Assembly (NCBI GenBank): GCA_013811715.1
Contig: JACCUS010000120.1
Coordinates: 1 to 5,184 of the forward strand
Reading direction: 5' to 3'
Source of the DNA: Nocardioidaceae bacterium
GTDB taxonomy: Bacteria > Actinomycetota > Actinomycetes > Propionibacteriales > Nocardioidaceae
Length of the DNA stretch: 5,184 nucleotides
In this document: positions 1-5,184 of the stretch, piece by piece
Layout of the letters: every line of letters begins with the position of its first letter
Position numbering within the stretch: position 1 is the first letter of the stretch
Notes under the pieces: generated by a model
The model's database searches: none
What the model was told of the DNA's origin: nothing
The model's input: the letters and a program-made list of their open reading frames with translations, nothing else
Translations under genes and position numbers: made by a program

Positions 1-978
1 TGGGTCGCCGCCTGCCCGGACGAGGCGTACGAGTTCTTCGACTTCATGGCCAGTGCCGCCGCAGGGTCCTTCACCGACCGTCCGCTGCAGATCATGTTCG
101 GGATCGGCGGCGAGCACGACCTCTCCGAGCGCACGCTGCCCCACCTCTCCGGCTGGCGGGACAGCGCCCCGGTCCGGGTGGGCAACGGCGCGTGGGACCA
201 GCCGCAGCTCGATGTGTACGGCGAGCTGCTGGATGCGGCCGCCCAGCTCCGCGACCAGCTGGGCGTCCTCAGCGGACCGACCCGCGACTTCCTGGTCGGT
301 CTCGCCGATGCGGCCGCCGCGCGCTGGCAACAGCCCGACAACGGCATCTGGGAGGTGCGCGGAGAGCCGCGGCACTTCGTCCACTCGAAGGTGATGTGCT
401 GGGTCGCGCTCGACCGTGCCGTCGCCCTCGCTCACCGCCTCGACGCCGAGGACCATGTCGCGGTCTGGAAAGCAGCCGCCGAGGAGATCCGAGCCGCTGT
501 CGAGACCCGAGGCTGGGACGAGGACCTCGGTGCCTTCACCCAGTCCTTCGGCAGCCCCGACCTCGACGCCACCGTCCTGCTCCTGCCCATCGTCGGCTTC
601 CTACCCGCCGACGACCCGCGGGTGCTGTCGTCGATCGACGCCGTCCGCGACCAGCTCACCGACGCACGCGGCCTGGTCCACCGCTACCACACCCGGTCCG
701 GTGTGGACGGGCTCGACGGGGAGGAGGGCACCTTCCTGCTGTGCACCTTCTGGCTCGCGCACGCGCTAGCGCTGGCCGGCCGGATCGAGGAAGGCACCGA
801 GGTATTCGAACGTGCGGCGGGCTACGTCAACGATGTCGGTCTGCTCGCCGAGGAGGTCGACTCCACCACCGGCGAGCTGCTCGGCAACTTCCCCCAGGCG
901 TTCAGCCATATCGGCCTGGTCAACGCGGCCTGGGCTCTCGACCAGGCCGCCCGGTCCGACTCGACCCGGAAGGCGTGA
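1..978 (+). CDS. GH15 family glycosidase (glucoamylase/trehalase type), C-terminal half, 5' end outside the window
   Basis: The frame is open from base 1, so this is the 3' part (325 codons) of a longer gene. The ATG at base 46 is internal and is not the start. GH15 enzymes of this bacterial type are usually about 600 residues and hydrolyse alpha-glucosidic bonds (glucoamylase or trehalase) with an (alpha/alpha)6 barrel. What is visible fits the second half of that barrel: an FGIGGEHDL-type segment, then PVRVGNGAWDQPQLDVYGE, then GIWEVRG with the general-acid Glu at bases 352-354. The EEGTFLLCTFWLAHALA motif carries the candidate catalytic base in the Glu pair at 721-726, and the C-terminal motif LLAEEVDSTTGELLGNFPQAFSH follows in two parts. 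No signal peptide can be judged because the N-terminus is absent. The stop lies 3 bases before the next gene, which suggests co-transcription. The family assignment is firm; the substrate (starch oligosaccharides or trehalose) cannot be read from this half. Confidence 0.93.
   Translation, partial: WVAACPDEAYEFFDFMASAAAGSFTDRPLQIMFGIGGEHDLSERTLPHLSGWRDSAPVRVGNGAWDQPQLDVYGELLDAAAQLRDQLGVLSGPTRDFLVGLADAAAARWQQPDNGIWEVRGEPRHFVHSKVMCWVALDRAVALAHRLDAEDHVAVWKAAAEEIRAAVETRGWDEDLGAFTQSFGSPDLDATVLLLPIVGFLPADDPRVLSSIDAVRDQLTDARGLVHRYHTRSGVDGLDGEEGTFLLCTFWLAHALALAGRIEEGTEVFERAAGYVNDVGLLAEEVDSTTGELLGNFPQAFSHIGLVNAAWALDQAARSDSTRKA
968..973 (+). promoter_or_regulatory. Ribosome binding site for the TauE/SafE gene
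   Basis: GGAAGG lies 8 bases before the ATG at 982 and inside the last codons of the GH15 gene. It supports the 982 start and translational linkage to the gene upstream. Confidence 0.6.
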
Positions 979-981
979 GCC

Positions 982-1965
982 ATGGATTGGACCGTCTACT
1001 GGTTCATGCTGCCGGTCTGCGTCGCCATCGCAGGTGTCGCCATGTTCTCCGGGATCAGTGGCGCGGCCATGCTCATCCCAGTCTTCCTCATCGGCTTTCC
1101 GCTGCTCGACGTACCTCGGCTCACCACGGTCGAGGCGATCGGGACCTCGCTGCTGCTGGAGACCTCCGGTTTCGGCACCGGGCTCTACCGGTACTTCCGG
1201 CTGCGCCTGGTCGACTCCTCGACCGCGTGGCGCCTGATCGCCCTCACTCTGCCGCTCGGGATGCTGGGTGCCCTCGCGTCAGCACAGGCACCCGTGCAGG
1301 CACTCCGGCTCGGGTACGGCGTCGCCATGATCGGCCTGGCGCTGTTGCTCGTGCGTGAGGCGCACCCCGCCGAGACCGAGTCCGTGTCCTCCACTCTGAG
1401 GAGTGGGGTTCGCGGAAGGAACGAGTTCGCGGGAGCGCCCGGCTGCGGTGCGGCACCCGGGGCCGCGTTCGGCCCGACCATCGATTCGACTCACCCGCCT
1501 TGCCCGGTCGGGGCAGCAAGGGAGCTCACGGCCGCCGACGGGACCACCTACGTCTACTGCGCGCACGGCCTCCGCGGCCAACAACTGATCTCAGGCATCG
1601 GCGCCTTCTTCGCCGGACTCATCTCCACCGGCGTCGGAGAAGCGACACTCCCCGGCCTGGTCCGTCGCTCACGCTTCCCCATCGCGGTGGCCGCGGCCAC
1701 CTCCACCGTCGTGGTCGCCGGCACCGTCGTCGGGGCGGCGCTCACGCACATGGTCCAGGTCGCTGCCCACGGTGGCTTCTCCGCCATCCCCTGGAACCTG
1801 ATCATCTGGGCCGTACCCGGTGCGATCCTCGGCGCAGTCCTGGGAACCGGCCTCCAGGGCAAGGTGAGCCCCCGCGTGACCCGGTGGTTCTTCAGCGGAC
1901 TCTTCCTCACCATCGGGGTCACGTTCCTGCTGGCCTTCACGGTCTTCAAGAGCAACTTCGGCTGA
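982..1965 (+). CDS. TauE/SafE family membrane transporter with a long cysteine-containing central loop
   Basis: This 327-residue protein is an integral membrane carrier of the TauE/SafE family. Known members export sulfite or organosulfonates or import small anions; the substrate here is unknown. The family's two related halves are visible. The first starts with FSGISGAAMLIPVF (residues 22-35) and the second with FFAGLISTGVGEATLP (209-224). Hydrophobic helices fall at about 7-40, 50-66, 82-100, 108-125, 203-226, 233-258, 270-290 and 302-321. Between the halves is a soluble segment of about 75 residues (127-200) with Cys155, Cys174 and Cys193, ending in a TTYVYCAHG motif. TauE proteins often have a loop here, but three cysteines are not a general family hallmark. 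The ATG is chosen because a GGAAGG site precedes it at proper spacing and the first helix begins at once. It probably shares a transcript with the GH15 gene, though no functional link is evident. Confidence 0.9.
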   Translation: MDWTVYWFMLPVCVAIAGVAMFSGISGAAMLIPVFLIGFPLLDVPRLTTVEAIGTSLLLETSGFGTGLYRYFRLRLVDSSTAWRLIALTLPLGMLGALASAQAPVQALRLGYGVAMIGLALLLVREAHPAETESVSSTLRSGVRGRNEFAGAPGCGAAPGAAFGPTIDSTHPPCPVGAARELTAADGTTYVYCAHGLRGQQLISGIGAFFAGLISTGVGEATLPGLVRRSRFPIAVAAATSTVVVAGTVVGAALTHMVQVAAHGGFSAIPWNLIIWAVPGAILGAVLGTGLQGKVSPRVTRWFFSGLFLTIGVTFLLAFTVFKSNFG

Positions 1966-1973
1966 CCCGCTCA

Positions 1974-2017
1974 GTGATCGCCGCGCCGGGGGATTCGGAT
2001 TGCCCGGCGCCGATCAC
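1974..2017 (+). terminator. Strong hairpin, probable transcription terminator after the TauE/SafE gene
   Basis: GTGATCG (1974-1980) pairs with CGATCAC (2011-2017), and after a 2-base bulge (1981-1982) GCGCCGGG (1983-1990) pairs with CCCGGCGC (2003-2010). That gives 15 base pairs around a 12-base loop. It begins 8 bases after the stop at 1963-1965. There is no T tract after it, so it would be a terminator of the T-poor kind proposed for actinomycetes. A bidirectional protein-binding site is the alternative. Confidence 0.55.
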
Positions 2018-2042
2018 GCAGTGAGGAGCCAAGAGTGTCACC

Positions 2043-2091
2043 GATCTGACAATCCGGCGCCACCAGACGGCGCGGGCGTGTTGTCTCGATC
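2043..2091 (+). other. Imperfect inverted repeat in the leader of the isochorismatase-like gene
   Basis: GATC-T-GACAA (2043-2052) can pair with TTGTC-TC-GATC (2081-2091), enclosing an inner stem GCGCC (2057-2061) with GGCGC (2069-2073). It ends about 30 bases before the ATG at 2123. It could be an operator for a repressor or a leader RNA fold, and in GC-rich DNA it could also be chance. I saw no convincing -35/-10 pair in this gap. Confidence 0.25.
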
Positions 2092-2109
2092 AGAGGAAAC
2101 CACGTCATG

Positions 2110-2116
2110 AGGAGGA
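2110..2116 (+). promoter_or_regulatory. Near-consensus ribosome binding site for the isochorismatase-like gene
   Basis: AGGAGGA ends 6 bases before the ATG at 2123. It is the best Shine-Dalgarno match in the window and fixes that start over the ATG at 2107, which lies in another frame. Confidence 0.8.
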
Positions 2117-2122
2117 ATCGCT

Positions 2123-2767
2123 ATGGACAGCAAGGAGACCGCTCTGGTCCTGACCGACCCACAGAACGACTTCCTGAGCGAGGCCGGTGTGGCCTGGGAG
2201 TTGGTCGGGCGCAGCGTCCAGGAGAACGGAACGGTGCAGAACATCGAACGCCTATTGGAGACCGCGAAGTCGGGTGGCACGCCCGTGTTCGTATCCCCCC
2301 ACTACTACTACCCCCTTGACCATCAGTGGCAGTTCGGCGGGACCATGGAGCAGAAGATGCACGAGATCGGGATGTTCGATCGCCGAGACCCGCTCTCCGT
2401 GGACGGTTTCGAAGGATCGGGCGCAGACTGGCTGGACCAGTACAAGCCCTATCTCCACGATGGCGCCACGGTCGTCACGAGCCCCCACAAGGTCTACGGC
2501 CCACAGAACAACGATCTCGCACTGCAGCTACGCAAGCGCGGAATCGGCAGAGTGATCCTTGCGGGAATGTCGGCCAACCTCTGCGTGGAGTCCCACCTGC
2601 GAGAGCTGCTGGAGCAGGGCTTCGAAGTCACCGTTGTCTCCGACGCCACCGCAGCCGCCCAACACCCCGAACTCGGTGACGGATACGCGGCGGCTCTCAC
2701 CAACTTCCGCTACATCGCCAACGCAGTCCTCAACACCGAAGAGGCATCCAAAGAGCTCTCCCGCTGA
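2123..2767 (+). CDS. Isochorismatase-like cysteine hydrolase
   Basis: This 214-residue soluble protein belongs to the isochorismatase-like hydrolase superfamily (isochorismatases, nicotinamidases, N-carbamoyl amide hydrolases and others). The superfamily uses an Asp-Lys-Cys triad, and all three residues are in place: Asp12 in LTDPQNDF, Lys123 in TSPHKVYGP and Cys154 in GMSANLCVESHLRELL. The typical VSDATAA segment follows (residues 172-178). A stretch of about 50 residues between the first beta strand region and the Lys motif (roughly 60-112, starting HYYYP and including FEGSGADW) is likely to shape the active site. Length is normal for the family and there is no signal peptide or membrane helix, so it should be cytoplasmic. 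The start is set by a strong ribosome binding site. It stands apart from its neighbours by 157 and 214 bases, so it may be its own transcript. The substrate cannot be inferred; nothing here points to siderophore synthesis, so 'isochorismatase' should not be read literally. Confidence 0.92.
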   Translation: MDSKETALVLTDPQNDFLSEAGVAWELVGRSVQENGTVQNIERLLETAKSGGTPVFVSPHYYYPLDHQWQFGGTMEQKMHEIGMFDRRDPLSVDGFEGSGADWLDQYKPYLHDGATVVTSPHKVYGPQNNDLALQLRKRGIGRVILAGMSANLCVESHLRELLEQGFEVTVVSDATAAAQHPELGDGYAAALTNFRYIANAVLNTEEASKELSR

Positions 2768-2807
2768 CCGACGACGCCGACGAACACGCCCGATCAGGGA
2801 CGACATA

Positions 2808-2823
2808 CGGCCGCTGGCGGCCG
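2808..2823 (+). terminator. Possible short terminator hairpin after the isochorismatase-like gene
   Basis: CGGCCG (2808-2813) and CGGCCG (2818-2823) can form a 6-base-pair all-GC stem over a CTGG loop, about 40 bases after the stop. There is no T tract. GTGGGT (2826-2831) and ACCCAC (2877-2882) form a wider, weaker repeat next to it. Apart from these I see no gene or clear promoter in 2768-2967. Confidence 0.3.
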
Positions 2824-2967
2824 ACGTGGGTCACCGCCGCAGTCCGCGATCGGCGCTCGGTCCGGTTAGGCGACGTACCCACCGCCCAACACTCGCGATT
2901 GCGGGAAGTATCCAGGCACGTCACCGGGTTTCAACTGCAGGCGGCCCACTTCACGCTGCCACAACTC

Positions 2968-2974
2968 GAAGGGA
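2968..2974 (+). promoter_or_regulatory. Ribosome binding site that decides the start of the four-helix membrane protein
   Basis: GAAGGGA lies 7 bases before the ATG at 2982. The same frame stays open upstream to about 2559, inside the hydrolase gene, but that extension is arginine-rich and overlaps a real gene, so the 2982 start is preferred. Confidence 0.65.
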
Positions 2975-2981
2975 TGTAGAA

Positions 2982-3554
2982 ATGGCAATCGACCTCTCAG
3001 CAGCCAGGCTGTCACGAGGCGCCGCAGCCGGGCTCGTGGCGTCCATCGTGATGGCCATGTACGCGATGATCGCGAGTGTCTACAACGACACCGGGTTCTT
3101 CACCCCTCTGTACCACATCGCCTCAAGCATCGGGTCCCCGACGGCGATGATGGACTCGATGAAAGCTGCCGGCTCAGGAGACAGCACCTTCTTCGTCGGT
3201 GGCTCTGCCTTGCTTGGCGGCGTCATCCACATGATGGTGGGCGCGATGGCTGGCGTCATCTTCGTGCTGCTGGTCAGCCTACGCCCGGTGTCGCGCATGG
3301 TGACAGTGGTCGCGGGCGTCGTCTACGGGCTCCTCGTGATGGCCGTCAACTCCCTGATAGTGCTGCCCATCACCGCACGAATCTTCGACGGCGGCGACCC
3401 CATCGCCGACATGGGTCGCGTGGCCGGTTGGACCACGTTCACCGTGGAGCACCTGCTCTACGGCCTGACCCTCGGCGTACTCGTGGCCATGATGCTCGCG
3501 GCCAGGCCCGCCAAGTCCAACACCGCCTCCAGCCCCCACTCGGCGCACAAGTGA
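2982..3554 (+). CDS. Four-helix membrane protein of unknown function
   Basis: I do not recognise a named family for this 190-residue protein. Four hydrophobic segments are clear: about residues 13-34, 76-100, 104-130 and 150-174. A polar region of some 40 residues lies between the first two. Histidines sit in or near the membrane segments (His45 in LYHIASS, His83 in GVIHMMVGAM, His157 in TVEHLLYGL). The last helix is matched by the remnant at 3902-4000, where 12 of 27 aligned residues are identical, including the block TF-x-x-EHL and the following GL-x-LG. Surviving identity in that block hints that Glu156-His157 matter. The C-terminal 15 residues are polar and rich in Ser, Ala and His. The stop overlaps the presumed GTG start of the broken glutaredoxin gene by 4 bases (GTGA), which suggests that this protein and a Grx-type protein were once translationally coupled. 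A role in binding metal or haem through the histidines is only a guess. Confidence 0.85.
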   Translation: MAIDLSAARLSRGAAAGLVASIVMAMYAMIASVYNDTGFFTPLYHIASSIGSPTAMMDSMKAAGSGDSTFFVGGSALLGGVIHMMVGAMAGVIFVLLVSLRPVSRMVTVVAGVVYGLLVMAVNSLIVLPITARIFDGGDPIADMGRVAGWTTFTVEHLLYGLTLGVLVAMMLAARPAKSNTASSPHSAHK

Positions 3555-3901
3555 CGTCGCCGCCGCCGGTCGAGGGCTCTGGCGGCTCGGCTGCCTGAAC
3601 TGCACCCGGCCCCGCGGCGGCGTGCGGGGAGTGGACACCGTCGAACACGACATCTTGGCCGACCCGCACGCCGCGGCCAGGGTCCGGGCAGCCACTGGGG
3701 CAGTGAGACGGTCCCCACGGTCATCATCGGGCAGGGAGCACTGGTTAACCCTTCGGTCGGACAGGCGGCGGGCCAGTAGGGACAGCCCCCGCCGGCCCCT
3801 GGGATACCGACTGGCGAAGTGCCGCACGGATCGGAGCAACCCTCACCCTCCTGGCGGCCAGGCTTGCGTGGTTGGCCCTGGCCCTCTGGCGACCGACCAC
3901 C
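3551..3901 (+). pseudogene. Broken glutaredoxin/mycoredoxin-like gene, degraded copy of the N-terminal part of the gene at 4044
   Basis: Reading across frames rebuilds a protein similar to the intact gene downstream. A GTG at 3551 begins frame 2 (to gag at 3572-3574). Frame 1 from 3580 gives WRLGCLNC with a CxxC motif, then VDTVEHDILADPHAAARVRA. After a one-base loss near 3697-3701, frame 3 gives SETVPTVIIGQGALVNPSV and stops at TAG 3777-3779. Frame 2 from about 3800 then gives a hydrophobic helix (bases 3830-3889) ending in WRPTT, matching WRPTT at residues 130-134 of the intact protein. DNA matches are direct: 3640-3655 against 4152-4167 (15 of 16 bases) and 3744-3757 against 4257-4270 (13 of 14). 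The region after the CxxC motif is two codons shorter than in the intact gene. At least three frame changes and a stop make a functional full-length product very unlikely. Expression of a short fragment from the GTG at 3622 cannot be excluded but would lack the CxxC motif. Confidence 0.85.
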
Positions 3902-4000
3902 ATGGCCGACCTCGTCGGCTACGGCACCTTCCTCACCGAGCACCTGATCTTCGGCCTCTTCCTCGGTCTGATCCTGGTCATGGGCACCAAGCGCGCACGC
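3902..4000 (+). pseudogene. C-terminal remnant of a second copy of the four-helix membrane protein
   Basis: Frame 2 encodes about 33 residues beginning MADLVGYGTFLTEHLIFGL. They align without gaps to residues 144-170 of the protein at 2982-3554 (12 of 27 identical; TF, EHL and GL-x-LG conserved). Only the fourth helix and a short KRAR tail are left. The three preceding helices are missing, and the frame runs in directly from the WRPTT end of the broken glutaredoxin copy. No stop follows in this frame before it enters the intact Grx gene, so the original C-terminus is also damaged. The divergence from the intact copy means this is an old paralogue rather than a recent copy. It is read as debris; a chimeric two-helix peptide running from about 3800 to 4261 in frame 2 is formally open but has no supporting start site. 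Confidence 0.7.
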
Positions 4001-4033
4001 TTATCGCCCGGCCCTCAACTACGCCACACACGC

Positions 4034-4038
4034 AGGAG
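4034..4038 (+). promoter_or_regulatory. Ribosome binding site for the Grx-TM-DUF427 gene
   Basis: AGGAG ends 5 bases before the ATG at 4044, supporting that start. The glutaredoxin strand begins at residue 11, as expected. Confidence 0.7.
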
Positions 4039-4043
4039 AATCC

Positions 4044-5018
4044 ATGACGCAGCCCGCCCCGTCCACGCCCCGAGTCGAGGTCATGTGGCGTCCAGGATGT
4101 CCTTTCTGCAGCTCGCTGCGTCGTGGGCTCAGGCGTGCCGGCGTGGTGGCGGTCGAGCACGACATCTGGTCCTCCGTGGACGCCGCCGCCCGAGTCCGAA
4201 GAGCCACAGGCGGCGACGAGACCGTGCCGACCGTCTTCGTAGGGCAGCAGACGCTCGTTAACCCCTCGGTGAACCAGGTGGTCAACGCCATCAGAGCCGA
4301 TGACCCTGGCTACCAGCCGACACCCCCAGGAAGGATGGGCCGCGGAGAAACCTCCGGGGCCGGATCTTCGCTCAACGCGGGACTTGTCTGGACGCTCGTG
4401 GTCGCAGTCGTGTGGTCATTGCTCGTAGCCTGGCGCCCCACCACGACGTGGCACCTCGCGCCGCTCCTGATGGCAGCCGCCTGGCCGTGGGTGGTGGGCC
4501 AGGATCTCTCGGCGAGCAACTCGACGGCGCGCCGAGGGGTCCTGGTCGCCGGCGGAGGCGGGTTGGCTGCCGCTTCGGCTCTCACGGCGACCCTCGCTTT
4601 CGCCGGTCGCCTCGACGGGCCCACGTGGACGGGCGGCGGCACACCGGTTGTCGAGGCGCTCCTTTTCGCGGGCGCCGGAGCTCTGGCCGCGACCCTGTTG
4701 GGCGTGATGCGTACCGTCCGACGCACGACGACCGCGTCAGCCAGGCTGGGGACACGGTCCTTCGCGACGTCCGGCGACGTCGTGAACGTCGAGGGCAACG
4801 CGTACTTTCCCCTCGACAGCGTGCCGGAGGGCGTGTTGCAGCCCAGCAGTACGACCAGCGTCTGCCCCTGGAAGGGCGTCGCGAGCTACTACGACGTCCA
4901 CGTCGACGAGCAGGTCATCCCCGACGGAGCCTGGACCTACCGCCACCCGTTACCCCTGGCCCGGCGGGTCAGGGGCCGTGTCGCTTTCTGGAACGGGATC
5001 GAGGTCGACCGGAACTGA
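4044..5018 (+). CDS. Membrane-anchored mycoredoxin/glutaredoxin-like protein with a C-terminal DUF427 domain
   Basis: This 324-residue protein has three parts in one uninterrupted frame. Residues 11-85 are a glutaredoxin fold of the actinobacterial mycoredoxin type: VMWRPGCPFC with the redox CxxC (Cys19, Cys22), the cis-Pro motif TVPTVFVG (Pro62) and LVNPSV. Residues 113-129, 136-151, 165-187 and 202-222 are four probable membrane helices, with arginines after helix 2 and helix 4 that place both ends in the cytoplasm. Residues 233-321 match a whole small DUF427 domain: VEGNAYFP, then SVCPWKGVASYYDVHVD with Cys274, then AWTY and VAFWNGIEV. Mycoredoxins exchange thiol-disulfides with mycothiol; DUF427 has no known reaction. 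An inferred role is redox control at the inner membrane face, with the DUF427 domain as partner or substrate-binding part. A broken copy of the N-terminal part lies just upstream, and the gene probably forms a unit with the four-helix protein. The domain calls are confident; the function is not known. Confidence 0.9.
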   Translation: MTQPAPSTPRVEVMWRPGCPFCSSLRRGLRRAGVVAVEHDIWSSVDAAARVRRATGGDETVPTVFVGQQTLVNPSVNQVVNAIRADDPGYQPTPPGRMGRGETSGAGSSLNAGLVWTLVVAVVWSLLVAWRPTTTWHLAPLLMAAAWPWVVGQDLSASNSTARRGVLVAGGGGLAAASALTATLAFAGRLDGPTWTGGGTPVVEALLFAGAGALAATLLGVMRTVRRTTTASARLGTRSFATSGDVVNVEGNAYFPLDSVPEGVLQPSSTTSVCPWKGVASYYDVHVDEQVIPDGAWTYRHPLPLARRVRGRVAFWNGIEVDRN

Positions 5019-5145
5019 GCGGCACCTGGTCTCCGTCCACGATCTGTGTCCGTCGAGATGGGACAATCCACCCCTGCGGGCTCGGCGGACCCCTTCACAC
5101 GCGACCGGCCGTTGCCGAACTCGCACACGAACATAGGGGTGCACC
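5019..5145. other. Intergenic spacer with no clear signal
   Basis: No strong hairpin with a T tract and no good -35/-10 pair is visible. A direct repeat CGAAC (5116-5120 and 5128-5132), 12 bases apart, lies just before the next gene but is too short to call an operator. Confidence 0.4.
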
Positions 5146-5184
5146 ATGATGCCCGACCCCGTCCAACGGTTCATCGACGCGGAG
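5146..5184 (+). CDS. Start of an unidentified gene, 3' end outside the window
   Basis: Two adjacent ATG codons (5146 and 5149) open a frame that runs to the window edge, giving MMPDPVQRFIDAE. A weak AGGGG stretch at 5135-5139 could serve as the ribosome binding site and slightly favours the second ATG by spacing. The pattern P-V-x-R-F-I-D-A is reminiscent of the first helix of SnoaL/NTF2-like small proteins, but 13 residues cannot establish a family. Confidence 0.4.
   Translation, partial: MMPDPVQRFIDAE

Noticed and set aside
46..978. Gene starting at the ATG at base 46
   Set aside because: The frame is open and GH15-like from base 1, no ribosome binding site precedes base 46, and about half of the enzyme is missing upstream.
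192..1358. Long arginine-rich open frame across the GH15/TauE junction
   Set aside because: It overlaps two well-supported genes, has the Arg/Pro/Gly composition typical of an out-of-frame reading of GC-rich coding DNA, and matches no family I know.
2081..2109. TTGTCT as a -35 element for the hydrolase gene
   Set aside because: No acceptable -10 hexamer lies 16-18 bases downstream; the expected position reads GTCATG.
2559..2981. N-terminal extension of the four-helix membrane protein into the hydrolase gene
   Set aside because: The extension is low-complexity and arginine-rich, overlaps the real hydrolase, and a good ribosome binding site sits just before 2982.
3279..3943. Minus-strand open frames opposite the membrane protein and pseudogene region
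   Set aside because: They lie opposite supported features, have shadow-type composition, and show no ribosome binding site or recognisable motif.
3622..4047. A 141-residue protein starting at GTG 3622
   Set aside because: Its first 25 or so residues match the Grx domain, but after about base 3700 similarity switches to another frame, so it is part of the pseudogene.
3872..4261. A 129-residue protein in frame 2
   Set aside because: Only 3872-4000 looks protein-like, as debris of two paralogues. The rest runs through the intact Grx gene out of frame and there is no start signal.
5116..5132. CGAAC direct repeat as an SOS (LexA) box
   Set aside because: The two CGAAC units are in direct orientation, whereas the actinobacterial SOS box is an inverted CGAAC...GTTCG.

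Overview
The base composition (strongly G+C-rich, third codon positions almost all G or C), the GTG-rich starts and the type of proteins encoded point to a chromosome segment of a high-GC actinomycete. I cannot name the genus. All recognisable genes are on the + strand. The window opens inside one gene and closes just inside another.

Layout. Bases 1-978 hold the C-terminal half of a GH15 glucoamylase/trehalase-type glycosidase. It is followed after 3 bases by a TauE/SafE-type membrane transporter (982-1965), and the two look like one operon. A strong hairpin at 1974-2017 probably ends that unit. After a 157-base gap with a second, weaker fold comes a stand-alone isochorismatase-like cysteine hydrolase (2123-2767) with a near-consensus ribosome binding site. 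A 214-base gap precedes a four-helix membrane protein of unknown function (2982-3554). Bases 3551-4000 hold no intact gene but carry recognisable wreckage of two: a frameshifted glutaredoxin-like gene, and the last helix of a second copy of the four-helix protein. An intact three-part protein follows (4044-5018): an N-terminal mycoredoxin/glutaredoxin domain, four membrane helices and a C-terminal DUF427 domain. A short spacer leads to the first 13 codons of another gene (5146-5184).

The most notable result is that the wreckage has the order expected of a collapsed tandem duplication. The intact pair is [four-helix protein]-[Grx-TM-DUF427]. The debris between them is [Grx start and first helix] joined to [four-helix protein end]. 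A duplication of the two-gene unit followed by one internal deletion explains this with no other event, apart from later frameshifts. This ties the two intact genes together as an evolutionary, and perhaps functional, unit. The second notable point is the Grx-TM-DUF427 protein itself, which puts a thiol-disulfide exchange domain and a domain of unknown function with a conserved CPWKG motif on one membrane anchor.

How the genes might work together is inference. The right half has a thiol/redox flavour: a membrane-anchored mycoredoxin-like domain, a cysteine hydrolase, and upstream a TauE-type carrier (family linked to sulfur compounds) with three cysteines in its central soluble loop. No mobile element, CRISPR array, tRNA or rRNA was seen.
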